Positions 1-11,912 of a stretch of DNA of 64,000 nucleotides are shown here, one piece after another. The position numbers were made by a program, and so were the translations under genes. The DNA comes from Eutreptiella sp. 'Long Island Sound 2002' (lineage: Eukaryota > Euglenozoa > Euglenophyceae > Eutreptiales > Eutreptiaceae): the NCBI GenBank assembly GCA_964036045.1, contig OZ038381.1, positions 620,001 through 684,000 on the forward strand. The letters are read 5' to 3'. The first letter of the stretch is position 1. Each line of letters begins with the position of its first letter. The notes beneath the pieces are model-generated. The model was given only the letters and a program-made list of their open reading frames with translations, was not told the DNA's origin and ran no database searches.

Positions 1-313
1 GTTTTGGGCAAGGGCAAATGTTTCGAGCAAACAGCTGCATAACCTGAAATATTCACCTTCAGGAATCTACGCCGGGTATTGGACGAGGGTTGGAGAACCC
101 ACAACAAACTGTGGGAAGCAAAAACAGCCGTGCGTGCATTCACAGTGACAACCACAGGAAAACCGTAAACTGCACCCGCATTGCGAAATGCATTGACATG
201 CTACTACTAACATGCACCAAACCAAATATCCCTAACCCCTGCACCAATGTTGACTAACAACTTTGCATTTCTCGGAAAGCAAAGGCTTGGCAAACAACGG
301 GAAAGGACAATGC
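1..313. other. Non-coding, nothing recognised
   Basis: I see no coding-like reading frame, RNA gene or repeat in this stretch. Base composition is mixed and unremarkable. Confidence 0.5.
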
Positions 314-505
314 CTGGCGCTTCGATGATGGCATCTGTCTGTGTTAACTCACAGAAGGAAAAAATAAATACAAACTTGAGCAGGGTATGTGGCGTAAAAC
401 CTCAGGCCGAGCGAAATACTGGCCCAAGCACAACTGAGCACCAGCACGTATTTATTTTTTCCTTCTTTGAGTTAACACAGACAGATGCCATCATCGAAGC
501 GCCAG
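314..505. repeat. 58-bp inverted repeat (foldback)
   Basis: The arms at 314-371 and 448-505 are reverse complements over 58 bp with one mismatch, separated by a 76-bp loop. A 9-bp word, ccagcacgt, occurs at 441-449 and again at 502-510, around the right arm. Transcribed RNA would form a long near-perfect hairpin. It could be a small foldback/MITE element or a small-RNA precursor. Neither can be decided from sequence alone. Confidence 0.85.
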
Positions 506-916
506 CACGTGTGCAAGGTGCCAGCATCACAAATGGCCAAAAAAACAACTCAATCAAATTTTCAGCAAGATATCAGAAATGAACAAAATTTTTTTGCAGA
601 TAATCGACACCTAAGGCCTTGTTACCCGCCCCCCCCCCCCCCGTGTCTCAGAACACATCGAAGGACTATATCTGAGCTGGCTGAGCTGCAGTGCGCCTTT
701 GAATGAGCATGGAATGATCTATTGTTCAACGTGAACCCCTTCTTCCTGTGATACACCATCCGGAATGGAAGAAAGGGTGCAAACGCAAATATGTCCTTGC
801 AAATACCTCAAATTCGGTGCCATGTGCCTCAATTTGCATTCCAAATGCCTGTATTGCCATGCAACACACATGAAATATTGTGCTGCATACCCCCCCCCCC
901 TTGCGCAAGCACGGCC

Positions 917-988
917 GCGGTCCCCAAAGTCAGGTCAAAACGGCGGTTCAACGCCCAACCCGTGCTTAGATAAGGCCGTGCATGCGCG
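917..988 (+). repeat. Dispersed repeat, copy A
   Basis: About 72 bp containing words such as gttcaacgccca and ccgtgcttaga recurs at 1383-1453 with scattered substitutions. Copy A has a C-run shortly upstream and copy B has G-runs downstream. Confidence 0.6.
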
Positions 989-1382
989 CAACATGCATGA
1001 CAGTAAACGTGTGGGGGAGCCCTCTGATGGGGATGGCGAGGGGCTGCGAATGGGGAAGAGCACTTTATCAAAAGCGGCATTATGCTCAAATCTCCTTCCC
1101 ATTCCGCATGTACTTCAAATGGATGTAGTTGTCCACATGACGATAGGGATCAAAAAATTGGCAGACACATGTTCCCCAGTGCTCCGAACGTACATGACAG
1201 CCATGCCAGGATAGCAATGTTAGCCATGGCTGAAAATCACATCAGAACAAACAGCATGGGTTGCGATGTGTGGTACAATGTTGTTATGAACACAATGCAC
1301 TATCACAAACATGACTGAGCCCCTCTTTCCTTGTACAAACGCTCTACAAACACCCAATCCTCCATTCTGGACCACAAAAACA

Positions 1383-1453
1383 GCGGTCCCAAAATTTCCT
1401 CAAAACGGCAGTTCAACGCCCACCCCGTGCTTAGACAAGGCCGTGCATGCGCA
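1383..1453 (+). repeat. Dispersed repeat, copy B
   Basis: Diverged copy of 917-988 in the same orientation, followed by two long G-runs. Confidence 0.6.
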
Positions 1454-2575
1454 AAGGGGGGGGGTTTGGCATGACGCCATGATGAAGGGGGGGGGGGTAC
1501 CTGAATAGCTGCCCTGCATCCACTGCAACCATGCAAAATCCAATTCTGTGCCATGTCTAGGAAGCGCCTTGCGCAACAACCACCCCCTGGTTCCGCGGCA
1601 CTTTTCCCGCGCTACTTTTTTTTCCCGGGGGGGAGGGGGGGTAAACCAAACCAAACCAAACCAAACAATTGAAAGAAGCGAAATGAATCCGCAACACTTC
1701 CAATTGAAGCTGATCACAAACCACTGGTATGCCTGACCACCAGCCGCACACTATTGCTTTGCTGTTGTGTGTTACCTCGATAAGTATCCCTGCCCCCCTG
1801 CCCCTTGTGTCCGGGCCAGGCCCCAAAAAAATGCGGTACCACGCGATGCCTCAGTGAACACCAAGCAATGCGCCATGGAAAACAGCTGCAAAAAACTACA
1901 GACAGGGGCAAATGCCCCAGGCGTCGCAATTACAACCCAGTTCGGCGCATCCGAAACACCGCAGGTAACCAAACCGCTTCCCTGGCCTCTGAGCACCCTG
2001 ACAACACCCTGTCCGTGCATGACTGCCTGACAGCTTGGTTTTCGCGTGGAGTTGACGTGAGACCCTAAACAAAGACAACATGGCAGCATGGCGCCTCTAC
2101 GACGTCACGAAATCATATTCATTGTTGCTGAAGCCACTGGTGAACAGATGGGAGAGGCTAGAACATTCAAATGTGGGCATTGGAATGGGGGCCGTCCTGT
2201 TTCACGCGACTTGTACCAATATACCTAGTCTTCCCGGACGATACAGGGACACAATGATATTTGCTGTTGTCCAGAGGTGGTGTGCCGTGGAACCCCATCG
2301 GGCAAAATAGACGTTTGCCCCAAAGAACCGTGGCAGCGGGAAATCCATTATCCCATTACCCCGTTCCTAACCGTAGCTTGGACAAAGGGGGCGGGGGAAA
2401 GGGGTAGGGGGTTACACCAAGAGATCAATTGAAAGAAACACAGACAGTAAAAAGTGCGAGAAAAAATAAAGAAATGAAGCAATGCACTCCACAGCCTCAG
2501 GGGGCATTTCTGCACAGCGTGGGCACAGCGCCCAACAGTAATTTAGCTTTCCCTCACCACCCTGAAAACCACACA

Positions 2576-3021
2576 CCACACACCACCGCCCAAAACTCAG
2601 ATGAGTCAAACCAACTTATGTTGAGTGCATCTTTATTCTGGTTGAACCTCAATGGATGACACTTGCGAACCCTTGACGACACTCACTGATACAAGAAGGA
2701 CTGAGTGTGTGTGTGTGTGTGTGTGACAAACATCATATACATTGAAACTAAGGGGTACAAGTGAGGAAGCAGCAGGGGAATCTTCTTAGGAGCTCCTCCA
2801 CACACCACCGCCCAAAACTCAGATGAGTCAAACCAACTTATGTTGAGTGCATCTTTATTCTGGTTGAACCTCAATGGATGACACTTGCGAACCCTTGACG
2901 ACACTCACTGATACAAGAAGGACTGAGTGTGTGTGTGTGTGTGTGTGACAAACATCATATACATTGAAACTAAGGGGTACAAGTGAGGAAGCAGCAGGGG
3001 AATCTTCTTAGGAGCTCCTCC
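2576..3021. repeat. 222-bp perfect tandem duplication with TG microsatellite
   Basis: Positions 2576-2797 and 2798-3019 (plus a few more bases) are identical by eye at a period of 222 bp. Each copy contains the same (TG)n microsatellite (from about 2705 and 2927). Identity even through the microsatellite suggests a very recent duplication or an assembly duplication. No gene is evident inside. Confidence 0.9.
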
Positions 3022-5600
3022 ACGCGGCCACCGAAAATGGGGGGGCGAGCATTGCAATACGTCCAATGTGATGGGTGAAGAAGAGCTCTGGCAGCTGTCC
3101 ACCAGGCCCCTCTCTGGAACCTGGACCGCTCGGGGGTGCATACACCCTTGTACCTCAAAATTGGACGGTGTTGCAACACACCCCATCTTACACTGCCCTC
3201 AGGAAATTATCAGCGTATCGGGACACAAGGCGATCTTGGCTCTGCGGGTTTGGAACACGACTTCGCCTGTGGTTTACTCTGGCTTCGCGAAGCAGAGCTC
3301 TCCAAAAATGTCGGAATCAAATGACTGCCCCTGTTGCAGACTTGTCGCAGTACACAGGTGGAAGACAGAGATGTCCTTCCGGAGAAGTAATTGTGGGCTC
3401 CGTTGCACCCAAGCCTCCAGCAAGTCACTTGCCCAGTGCCATCAGTCCCAGTGGCAAACGCCCTCCTTTGTCTTTGACTGCTGACTGCTGTCAACTATTT
3501 GCCAACCGTAGTCAAACGTAGTAAAAAAAAACCAGTGTCGGAAGGGCGGCCTCGTGGAGAATGACAGCACTTTGAGACAAGCAACGTGCGAAATTAACAG
3601 CGGACAAACATGTACGACCAGGGATGCAGAGGTTTGTGGGCTCAACCCATGTGTGAAAAACCAAATTCACGCATCAAACCGTTGCTCGTGCCTAATCTAT
3701 CCTGCACGATTCCGCTGACCGGCCAGGCTCGACACGGTGGACTAAATTTGCATCGCGTTCTGAACCTGGTTCTGAACCAACAGTCCACTGCAAGAAGAAC
3801 TGAAAGCGTCGCAATCAAAAGTTCGGCACAACTCAGGGATAGCCGATGTTTCAGGCCCACTGCCATGTACAGACAGCCCTTTTGTTACGGGATCCCGGCC
3901 TGCGAAACGAAGGGCCAAACACTGAGCACTGGTGGAGCAAAAAGTTTTGCAACAAATTACTTGTACAAAAATAGAAGTGCAATATGATTCTCTTCACGAT
4001 TCTCTTCAGCCTGTATCACTCCCTCAGGCTTCGTAGTTTTAATTTTTTCGAGAAATTGCAATTTTTTTAATTTGTTCTGCTGGTTCTTTGCGTGTCCGGC
4101 AAGTGGGCGTTCGTTGACTGACAAGTTGGTTTTGAACCCTGAGCCACAGGCAACAGCGCCGAACTGGTTACCGCTTGGCCAGTAGCGACGTGGCCATGGC
4201 TCAATCTTCTTGCTAAGCGCAACCAAGCGCCTGCAAGAACCCACCCGCAGGCAGGATTCGCGTCAGGCGTTACCAGCAGACTTGGGTGACAAATGCCAGT
4301 GCGCCCGCGGGAATGAAAGCCCGTGGGGGAACAGTTAGTTTCGATGAACAGTCAGTAGACGTATATAGAGAACTGACACCTCGTCCAATTTCCTTGGTTT
4401 GCGTTTGTTTGGGTCCCTTGCCACGCACTAGTTTTGAATTTTCAGCAAGGTGGCGTTGCTGGAATCAGAGGTGATAGTAAATGACAAACACTGACAAACA
4501 CTGTCGTGAGGTGGGGACGGTGGTTTGCGGCTCCGGGCACAGGCGGGCGCATATGACGGGAAGACAGCCATGTGCGGCATCCGCTTGAGCCCCTTCACCA
4601 CGTGTGTCCTGAACTCCGAAGGGCGTGCAACGCAGATCTCGGAACCACTCAACGCACAAGATGAAGCGGATCGCTTGCAGACCTGCACAAGCAAGAGAAG
4701 TGGACAAGAAAGAATACTGGGGCCATCAAAGCGGCCACAGGCACCAAGCAGGGCACGGCAACTCAGCGCCGAATATTGCTACAATCCACGTAGCACGTCT
4801 ACGCTTTCAACTTTTTTTGTTGTTTGGTTCTGTGACAAAATGCACTGTTAAAAAAAGCCTATGACAGGACTTACTGGGTGGCTCCAGACAGTGCAACTGC
4901 GATGAAACGTCAAGGCACCAGGTTGGGGGGGGGGGCGTCAACGTGCGACTGCAACTGTGATTTCACTGACACGTCGACTTTTGGAAGCTTCCTGAATTTC
5001 CTCCTGTTTCCAATTTCCGCCAAGGCGGAGGCTATAACTGTGTATTTTCCAACTTCAACCTTGCTGCGTTGCTGGGGGGCAAACAAAACCTTCGAAAAGC
5101 GGTAGTTGAACGCGTTACCTGTATCGGCTAACGCTGCGGCACACGACTAGACTTTCTACACGTTTAACACGCTAAAATGGAATCTGAGTCAAAGTCTTCT
5201 GACATTCACCTTGTTTGCTTCTAGCGCGTGCACATACCCAGCGGTGACTCTGTTGAAGGGCCTTCAATTCGCCGCCACAAGTGTCATCGGGTCTCGACGG
5301 AGTTCCTTCTCCAGCCATTCGTCCACGGAGACGTTAGTGGCAACCTGCTTTTGCGGTCTGTGCAATAAACGCCGAGCGGTAACCTTGTGGCCGCAACCAG
5401 GCAGATAACTGGTCGTGGATTCCAAGGATCCAGCCCTTTCTTGGGAAGTAGATTGGTGAACAGAGGACATGGAGGAAATTTGATGATTATTCTGTACGAA
5501 GAATGCATTGATCGGACCACTTGTTCCTGAACTTAAATAAAAAAAATGAGAATGAAAGAAATGAGCACGCGAGCCTCTCCGGCAGGCCACTAAGTGAAAT
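3022..5600. other. Non-coding, nothing recognised
   Basis: Several short frames exist on both strands (up to about 148 codons near 3075-3521), but they overlap each other and show no recognisable domain. No RNA gene or tandem repeat was seen. Confidence 0.45.
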
Positions 5601-5735
5601 CAGTGCTGGGTTGACTCAGTCAAGTCAGTCACGAGGCACGATTTTTTGACTCAGTCAAGTCAAGTCACCAGTCACGCCGCTCCAGTCGACTCAGTCAAGT
5701 CACGATGTCGCGCGGTGACTGTGACTGAATAGGCC
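5601..5735 (-). repeat. TGACTCA/TGACTGA-rich dispersed repeat, copy 1
   Basis: The heptamers TGACTCA and related words occur many times in 135 bp. The block begins with cagtgctgggttgactca. The reverse complement of that end closes a related block at 52112-52247, so the two are copies of one repeat family in opposite orientations. TGACTCA is also the consensus site of bZIP (AP-1-type) factors, but here it is most simply read as a repeat. Confidence 0.65.
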
Positions 5736-6078
5736 CTTAGAAATACTATTCAGCTTGTCCGAAACCTGCCCAGGGGCTACCGAAACCCTGCTTTTCGTGG
5801 ACTCAATCTTCCCGGCCACCGTTTTGGCTATATGGCTCGAAAAGCACCTCCGAAAGTTGCTACGGCGAGCTTGGGACCCGAACTCTTAGGTGGAGGGTTC
5901 AAAGGTGCTTTTCGAGTCGATGTCGCGTGGCCTCGTGCCCGGGTCCCGGGGGGTTTTTGCTGCCTGTCTGACCCCTGTTTCTGGGTCCCTCCGAAAAGAA
6001 AAGATGGGCACGAAAGGCATAGAAGGCTCCCTCCCTCCCTAGCACAAGACTCGTATGCAGAAAAGAAGCATGAAATGG
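5736..6078. other. Non-coding, nothing recognised
   Basis: Both strands are open over about 250 bp, but with no recognisable protein. No repeat was identified. Confidence 0.4.
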
Positions 6079-6750
6079 TCAACACACATTGTCAGTGTCA
6101 ACCCAATCCTCCAATTGGTTCATCAATTGCTCACGGTTCACGTTCAAGCGCAAAAAATCAACAAGGTCAGGCTCACGCTGCCGCAACCCTCGAGTGGCCT
6201 TCTTAAGGTGTTCTACAGTCAAATCACCTACATCCTTAGGCAACAACTTAGCCACAACAAGCCTACCTCGAAGCTTACTCTCGCGATCCTTTGCTACAGC
6301 CCTCGCCTTCTTCTTCTCATTCTCCTTTACCAACTCAGACAACCGAAGGTAGCAGTAAGTTAGGTACCTGCACTCGGGTGAATCAAGGCGCTTGCTGACT
6401 CTATTCATCACTTGCTTCATGCGCCATGGTTCGCTGATCACCAACTTTAGGTACTTGCTACGGGCCACAATGAAATGAGATGCCACCAACACCATGCGTG
6501 TGCTTTGATTCTGGTCGAAGCATGCTCGCATGTAACGGAACACGGTCTGTCCAACCCGGTTGGTCGAGGACGTAAACCCATCACCGTTATTCACATGAGG
6601 CACAACATGCTTTTGAAATGTGTCATGCACCGCTGCAATCATGAGCAAAACCACCTCCCGTTGGTCATCCGGAAGGGTTTCCAGTGGTGGGAGATGAAAA
6701 AAGGCACCTACACCTCCCCATGTGGCCGGATTTTCGCAAGATGAAAGTCT
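6079..6750 (-). CDS. Unrecognised coding fragment (one exon?)
   Basis: An open frame of about 223 codons runs leftwards from an in-frame stop near 6756 to a TGA at 6079. I do not recognise the product. It is rich in charged, helix-forming residues, has a lysine/arginine-rich middle, and ends in an acidic tail (EDWVDTDNVC). Its composition is more protein-like than any neighbouring frame. There is no convincing ATG at the 5' end, but a possible splice acceptor (cattttag) lies next to the upstream stop, so this may be a terminal exon. It could also be a fragment of an old mobile element. The opposite strand has only short frames. Confidence 0.4.
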   Translation of the reverse strand, partial: RLSSCENPATWGGVGAFFHLPPLETLPDDQREVVLLMIAAVHDTFQKHVVPHVNNGDGFTSSTNRVGQTVFRYMRACFDQNQSTRMVLVASHFIVARSKYLKLVISEPWRMKQVMNRVSKRLDSPECRYLTYCYLRLSELVKENEKKKARAVAKDRESKLRGRLVVAKLLPKDVGDLTVEHLKKATRGLRQREPDLVDFLRLNVNREQLMNQLEDWVDTDNVC

Positions 6751-6900
6751 CTAAAATGACCTATTTTGTATCCTTGAATCTAAGCATCATGGTGCAAGCA
6801 TCGGAAGACACCAACCTCCATTGTCCCAAAACTTGTTGCTTACCACTCACACAAAACACCAACCGCAAATGTAGAACCACTGAACTCTTAGTTTGACGAA

Positions 6901-6925
6901 CCAATCTACCACAATGGTAGATTGG
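6901..6925. repeat. Perfect 11-bp palindrome with 3-nt loop
   Basis: The arms at 6901-6911 and 6915-6925 are exact reverse complements around CAA. It lies upstream of the minus-strand coding fragment and has no clear function. Confidence 0.7.
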
Positions 6926-8237
6926 CAATGGTGGCATCTTACAAATTGAGACCTTGTTGTTGAACTACGAACGTGCATACCTGAGGATGGAATCCGAAAC
7001 TTTGTGGTCACGGAGCTCTTTGCAGACCAAGCAGGCCTACAAACTTCTTCTTGTTCTCGGCTGCATAGAAGTGAAGATAATCGACCGACATGGGTAAAAC
7101 GGCGATCCGGACCAGAAAAAAAAATACAGAATAAAAACTATTGAGTTACTTAATGGAAACATGTAAAAAACGCATGCATACCGTTCAGGAATTAAAAGAT
7201 AATTTCTCCGTTGACCACCCCAGTGTGGCGCGCAGGCGGCTTTGGACAAGCTGAAAGGTATTAAAAATACATCCTCCGATGATGTCCAGCATTAAGAAAT
7301 AAACAAAACATCCAAGCAGTCCGGGCTACATTATTCAGAAATAAGGACAGGAAATTAGACAACGCTTCTGAACGGAGTTATTACTGTGTATTTCGATTGA
7401 TTTCCACAGTGGTAGCATGTATTTCATGCATTGAGATTGGAATGATAGTGAGCCCCATGCCTTGATAGAGTTACAAACAACATTTGGTGATTCTGCTTGA
7501 GTACTTGGAGGTGCCATCATTGATGGAATGATTGCCCATGTCTTTGCTATCATACATACATACATACACTGCGCCTGTGTCATACAATCGTCAAAATCAA
7601 AGCGGTACTGAGCAATGTGCAAATTTGTATTGTATAAGAAGCAGTAAGTTGCACCGTTGTCATGTGTGTTGAAGATATGAAATTAGAACGCAAAAAATCA
7701 CTGCAAAAAGCACTCAACATGGTACCGAATATGTATCTACATCAAGTATGACCAGCGTGCACGTTCCCAATTGTCGCTGCAATTGTTGTTTATGGTTCGC
7801 TTACACCGCAGTAGGTATTGTAGTTTTCGCTTTTAAGTGCATCAATTGCAACATGATTCAACTTCTAACCGAAATGCAGTTCACTACTTGAAGTAGGACC
7901 GGAAGAGGAAGTAGATTTTCAACAATGTTTTATTCTCTTAGGCGGATCTTGGGTTATGCCTTTGGCGAAAGGCAGATGTCGAAGTTGGATGACGGAGGTG
8001 CTAGGTGGTCGAAAAGATTTTCGCAGAGGCCAAAAACAAGTATCAAACCAGCCTAAAGCGCCCTCAAGCCCTCCCTCCTCGGTTTACGCAATGTATTTGC
8101 TCAACAAAGAAGTGTCACAACTCCAGCAAGCCATTCCCGCCGTCCTCATCGGACAACTCAGACAGCGTCCCGCGGCCCTCAAACATGGACCGTACCGGAT
8201 GACGAAAATCGACGAAAGTAGTGCACATTGGGCCTAG
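6926..8237. other. Non-coding, nothing recognised
   Basis: AT-rich sequence with short frames only. A short catacatacatacata run sits at about 7552-7567. Frames near 7956-8237 are open in two registers but show no domain. Confidence 0.4.
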
Positions 8238-8573
8238 CTAGTAGTTTTTTTTTTGCAGAATTGGCGCGGGTGCTTGGGTCTGCGCCTTAGCACCTAGCCT
8301 TGGCGCCTTTTCAGCTGCTGCTGAGCTCCCAGTTTTAGTCGGCACTCGTGTGTTTTTCATGGAAAGAAAACCTTTCGGTGTTTCAAATACACGATCGTTT
8401 CCAAAACCGTCAAGTGCTGCTTTTCCAAAACCTCTCATTGGCGCTCCTCCCACACTCCCCGGCAACACGGCGAAAGACACGTGGTAATTCTTGCTTTCAC
8501 ACATTGCTTTGACAAACAGTTCTAAGAACCTTGCCCGGCTCTTCGCACCATGTCTTCTGCACATGAAACACAT
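8238..8573 (-). CDS. Possible short exon, unknown product
   Basis: A 111-codon minus-strand frame starts with MCFMCRRHGAKSRARF and ends in an alanine/proline-rich tail. The sequence looks moderately protein-like and belongs to no family I know. A possible splice acceptor (tttcatgtgcag) lies a few codons inside the frame, so the true start may be a splice site rather than the ATG. This may equally be chance. Confidence 0.2.
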   Translation of the reverse strand: MCFMCRRHGAKSRARFLELFVKAMCESKNYHVSFAVLPGSVGGAPMRGFGKAALDGFGNDRVFETPKGFLSMKNTRVPTKTGSSAAAEKAPRLGAKAQTQAPAPILQKKNY

Positions 8574-10249
8574 GTAGGGCAGGCAGGTGCAAATAGAGAC
8601 TATTTATGAGTATTTACATGCATACACGGCGCTTCTCTGGGGCACTCTTCACATGCACGGACACATGTCTAATCTGTTCGAAATAACTCGATATATGTTG
8701 AAATTAATAAAAATAGTTATAAAAAACCTTGCCAAAGGCAGTAAAGCTGCCAAGCGCTAAGGCCATGCAAATCTCTGAAAATCATGAAAAGTCGCCATCG
8801 TGCGCTCGCGCTTTGCAGCAATGCGCGGCGACTTTAGCGGGGAATCACGGGCTCTCTGAGCCCGCTTCAGAACTGGCGCAATCCTTAAATTTCTACCAAG
8901 GTACGGAAATTGAAAGACTGACCTTGTCACCTTGGCTGCATGTACATGCCCGAAAAATACATATACGCATCACCAAAAGGACCGCACAAAGAGTTTACAA
9001 CAGTAGCCACCCTTTCAGCAAGGATTTGGTCTAAAGAAAAACAGCATGTGAGGCGAAACGTCATTTTTTTTCGATTGGTACAGATACTGGTAAGGAGTAC
9101 AAAAACTGGTGATTTTACCTTAATTGGCTACCTGTACCGTTTTACCCATTATCAATTTCGATCACGTACTGGTCTCAGTTTTGATGAAACCAATTTCGGT
9201 GCTGCTGCGCAGTGATGATCGCCGCTGATGCAGCCCACAAAATGTCAAATAATTTTGTTACGAGTGCGATTGCAGCGTTGAAATTTTCGGATTGCAATGT
9301 TCACAAATTTCGTCCCAACCAAATGACGACTGCTTGCACTTTTGATATAGATACTTCGCATGTATGTTTAGTTTTCTTAGTTATGCTAATGTGACTTTTT
9401 TCTCGCAGCAACATGTGTACAGCATGAGCCTAATGTGTAGCCGCCAACTAAGCTACTAAAAGCTGAAGTACAGTTCCGTGTCTACCTGCGTGGGAAGCAT
9501 GTTCAAGTACTGGATAGGCGCCAGGACCACCTGTCAGGTTGTCGAAAAAAAATGGATGAAAACGCTAACTATAATGTCGCACACGCATAAGATACCCTTA
9601 AATCTACCTGAAGTACAGATAAAGTGTATGTGTGGAGTTAGCTGCATTGAGCAACTACATTTTTGCCATTCTCTAAAAAAAAAAAATTGTTTGTTAAATC
9701 AAAATTGCAAAGAACATAAACAGGATCCATCTTTCATTGAAACAAAAAGCGTCAATTTGTATGCGAAGTGCATCCCGAAACTCTTTGCAAAAATATTGTT
9801 TTTCTGCGACGTCAATTACAGCCTTTGAAACAGGCACAGGCACAGGGCATCATTGGATCATTGTGGAATCATGATGGAATCTAAATGTGCACAAAATGGA
9901 GTATTGAATATGCACAAATAGTAACAATTAATACATTTATGTATCCGCGATGCGAGCGCGCGCGCCTGTCTGGTTACACCCCCCCACTAGGACACAACCC
10001 AGGGGGGCACACCATGGGGCCGTGGCCGAAAAACCACAACAAGACAAGCGAGTGCCAAAAAAAATAGAAAATGTGGGTTAAGAGCAACCCCAAGGGGGAA
10101 GAGAATGGGGTTACGCCACTACGGCACATTCCGGCCCAACCTACAAGGAAGATAGGGGAACTCCAGCAACCTAGGCCGTGTAGACTTAACTACTTCCCCA
10201 AGGCGAGAGGTACCAAGGGGTGAAGGCCGCCTAGGAGCTTCACATGGCT
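8574..10249. other. Non-coding, nothing recognised
   Basis: AT-rich to mixed sequence. No domain-bearing frame, tandem repeat or RNA gene was seen before the satellite array that starts near 10250. Confidence 0.45.
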
Positions 10250-10678
10250 TCACAGCGGCCTCTGATGCACGAACTTGATAGGCTACCCCCTGACTATTGA
10301 TTTGCCAGCGGCCTCTGATGCACGAACTTGATAGGCTACCCCTTGACTATTGGTTTACCCAGGGCCTCTGATGCACGAACTTGATAGGCCTGCCCGTAAC
10401 TATTGATTTACCGGGGGCCTCTGATGCACGAACTTGATAGGCCACCCCCTGACTATTGGTTTGCCCAGGGCCTCTGATGCACGAACTTGATAAACCACCC
10501 CTTGACTATTGATTTACCGGGGGCCTCTGATGCACGAACTTGATAGGCTACCCCCTGACTATTGATTTACCAAGGGCCTCTGATGCACGAACTTGATAGG
10601 CTACCCCCTGACTATTGATTTGCCAGCGGCCTCTGATGCACGAACTTGATAGGCTACCTCCTGACTATTGGTTTACCC
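10250..10678 (+). repeat. 53-bp satellite, left array (part 1)
   Basis: About eight units at an exact 53-bp period, each containing cctctgatgcacgaacttga followed by a tacccc-ctgactattg block. The units differ by a few substitutions. The same unit resumes at 11271-11483 and appears in inverse orientation at 19660-21008. Confidence 0.95.
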
Positions 10679-10781
10679 TCTGCGTCGTATACTCCCCGAC
10701 CCCCGTCCGCCCTCCTCCTCCGCTTGCTGTGCCATCACCCATGCAACTCCCTGCCCCATCCATCTGTTCCTCGTGCTGCAG

Positions 10782-11117
10782 ACAAGGCAGCCAAGCTGGA
10801 GGCCGAGAAGAAAGCCGCTGCAGACAAGGCAGCCAAGCTGGAGGCCGAGAACAAAGCCGCTGCAGACGAGGCAGCCAAGCTGGAGGCCGAGAAGAAAGCC
10901 GCTGCAGACAAGGCAGCCAAGCTGGAGGCCGAGAACAAAGCCGCTGCAGACGAGGCAGCCAAGCTGGAGGCCGAGAAGAAAGCCGCTGCAGACAAGGCAG
11001 CCAAGCTGGAGGCCGAGAACAAAGCCGCTGCAGACGAGGCAGCCAAGCTGGAGGCCGAGAAGAAAGCCGCTGCAGACGAGGCAGCCAAGCTGGAGGCGGA
11101 GAAGAAAGCCGCTGCAG
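10782..11117 (+). CDS. Exon A of SET-domain gene: 14-residue coiled-coil repeat
   Basis: Eight 42-bp repeats encode eight 14-residue units of the type DKAAKLEAEKKAAA, with K/E and K/N alternating at two positions. The result is an alanine/lysine/glutamate-rich, probably helical or coiled-coil rod. The block is preceded by a pyrimidine tract ending ctgcag and followed by ggtgc, matching splice acceptor and donor. The exon is 336 nt (112 codons) with phase-1 borders on both sides. Exons B and C downstream have the same phase, so the four exons can be joined in frame. The link is inferred from phase and splice signals, and upstream exons were not found. The opposite strand is also open, but only as a consequence of the repeat. 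Confidence 0.55.
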
Positions 11118-11539
11118 GTGCTTCACCCCTCGGGCGGCACAGGCCATTGCCCAATCAACACACCCCGACCCATCTTAGCCCCTCTCGCACCCGCCATCTG
11201 ACGAGTCCCACAGTCACCACCCATTACCACCACCGCGATCCTGGTCAACACATCAACAGTTCCAAAGACACTTCTGATGCACGAACTTGATAGGCTACCC
11301 CCTGACTATTGATTTACCAAGGGCCTCTGATGCACGAACTTGATAGGCTACCCCCTGACTATTGATTTGCCAGCGGCCTCTGATGCACGAACTTGATAGG
11401 CTACCCCCTGATTATTGATTTACCGGGGGCCTCTGATGCACGAACTTGATAGGCTACCCCCTGACTATTGATTTACCGCCCCTGATGCACGACATTGCTA
11501 GGCTGGTCCTTGCAATAGAACGCACATCCTCTGATCCAG
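11118..11539 (+). other. Putative intron holding 53-bp satellite units
   Basis: Between the donor at 11118 and the acceptor ending at 11539 lie about 150 bp of unique sequence, about four regular 53-bp satellite units (11271-11483) and a diverged unit near 11483-11505. This suggests that the satellite expanded inside an intron. Confidence 0.5.
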
Positions 11540-11620
11540 GTGCAGCTGAAGCCGAAGTGGAGGAAGCAGCGGAGGAGGGCGAAGAAGGAGCAGAAGCGGA
11601 GGGTGAAGGGGCAGAAGCAG
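11540..11620 (+). CDS. Exon B of SET-domain gene: acidic segment
   Basis: An 81-nt segment between gatccag and a gtctgcc donor encodes a glutamate/glycine/alanine-rich acidic peptide of 27 codons. The phase is 1 on both sides, matching exons A and C. The following intron (11621-11729) contains another diverged satellite unit (about 11647-11700). Confidence 0.5.
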
Positions 11621-11729
11621 GTCTGCCACTGATTGCACAACACCACTGATGATCAACCTTGATAGTCTACCCCCTAATTACTGATTCACAAAGACCCTCA
11701 TAAACGAAACCATATGCCTGCACCTATAG

Positions 11730-11912
11730 GTCCTGCGAGTCCAGTGTCGGCGACGACGAAGGAAGCGGTGGCCGAGCTGCTGGCCGGGTTCGAGTCGGAC
11801 GAGGGGGAGGACCCGGTTTGGTCGAGGACGGCGGGGCACAGGGAGAAGCCGCAGCGGGAGAAGAAGAGGAAGGCGTCCTGGGACCTGCACCGAGGGGATG
11901 TGAGAGCCCTTG
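11730..11912 (+). CDS. Exon C of SET-domain gene
   Basis: The frame encodes a short low-complexity region and a basic stretch (REKPQREKKRKAS), possibly a nuclear localisation signal. It starts after the acceptor cacctatag and ends at a strong donor (g|gtatgt). The length is 183 nt with phase 1 at both ends. An ATG at 11714, in the same frame, is an alternative start if exons A and B belong to another transcript. Confidence 0.6.

Larger units (their letters stand above)
506..2575. other. Non-coding stretch with homopolymer runs
   Basis: No gene is supported. The stretch has several C or G homopolymer runs (629-642, 891-900, 1457-1466, 1488-1497) and one diverged dispersed repeat in two copies, listed separately. 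All open frames are short and overlap each other on both strands. Confidence 0.5.

Noticed and set aside
10665-11154. Long minus-strand and alternate-frame ORFs over the 42-bp repeat
   Set aside because: All frames are open because the repeat length is a multiple of three. The splice signals and helical composition favour the DKAAKLEAE frame.
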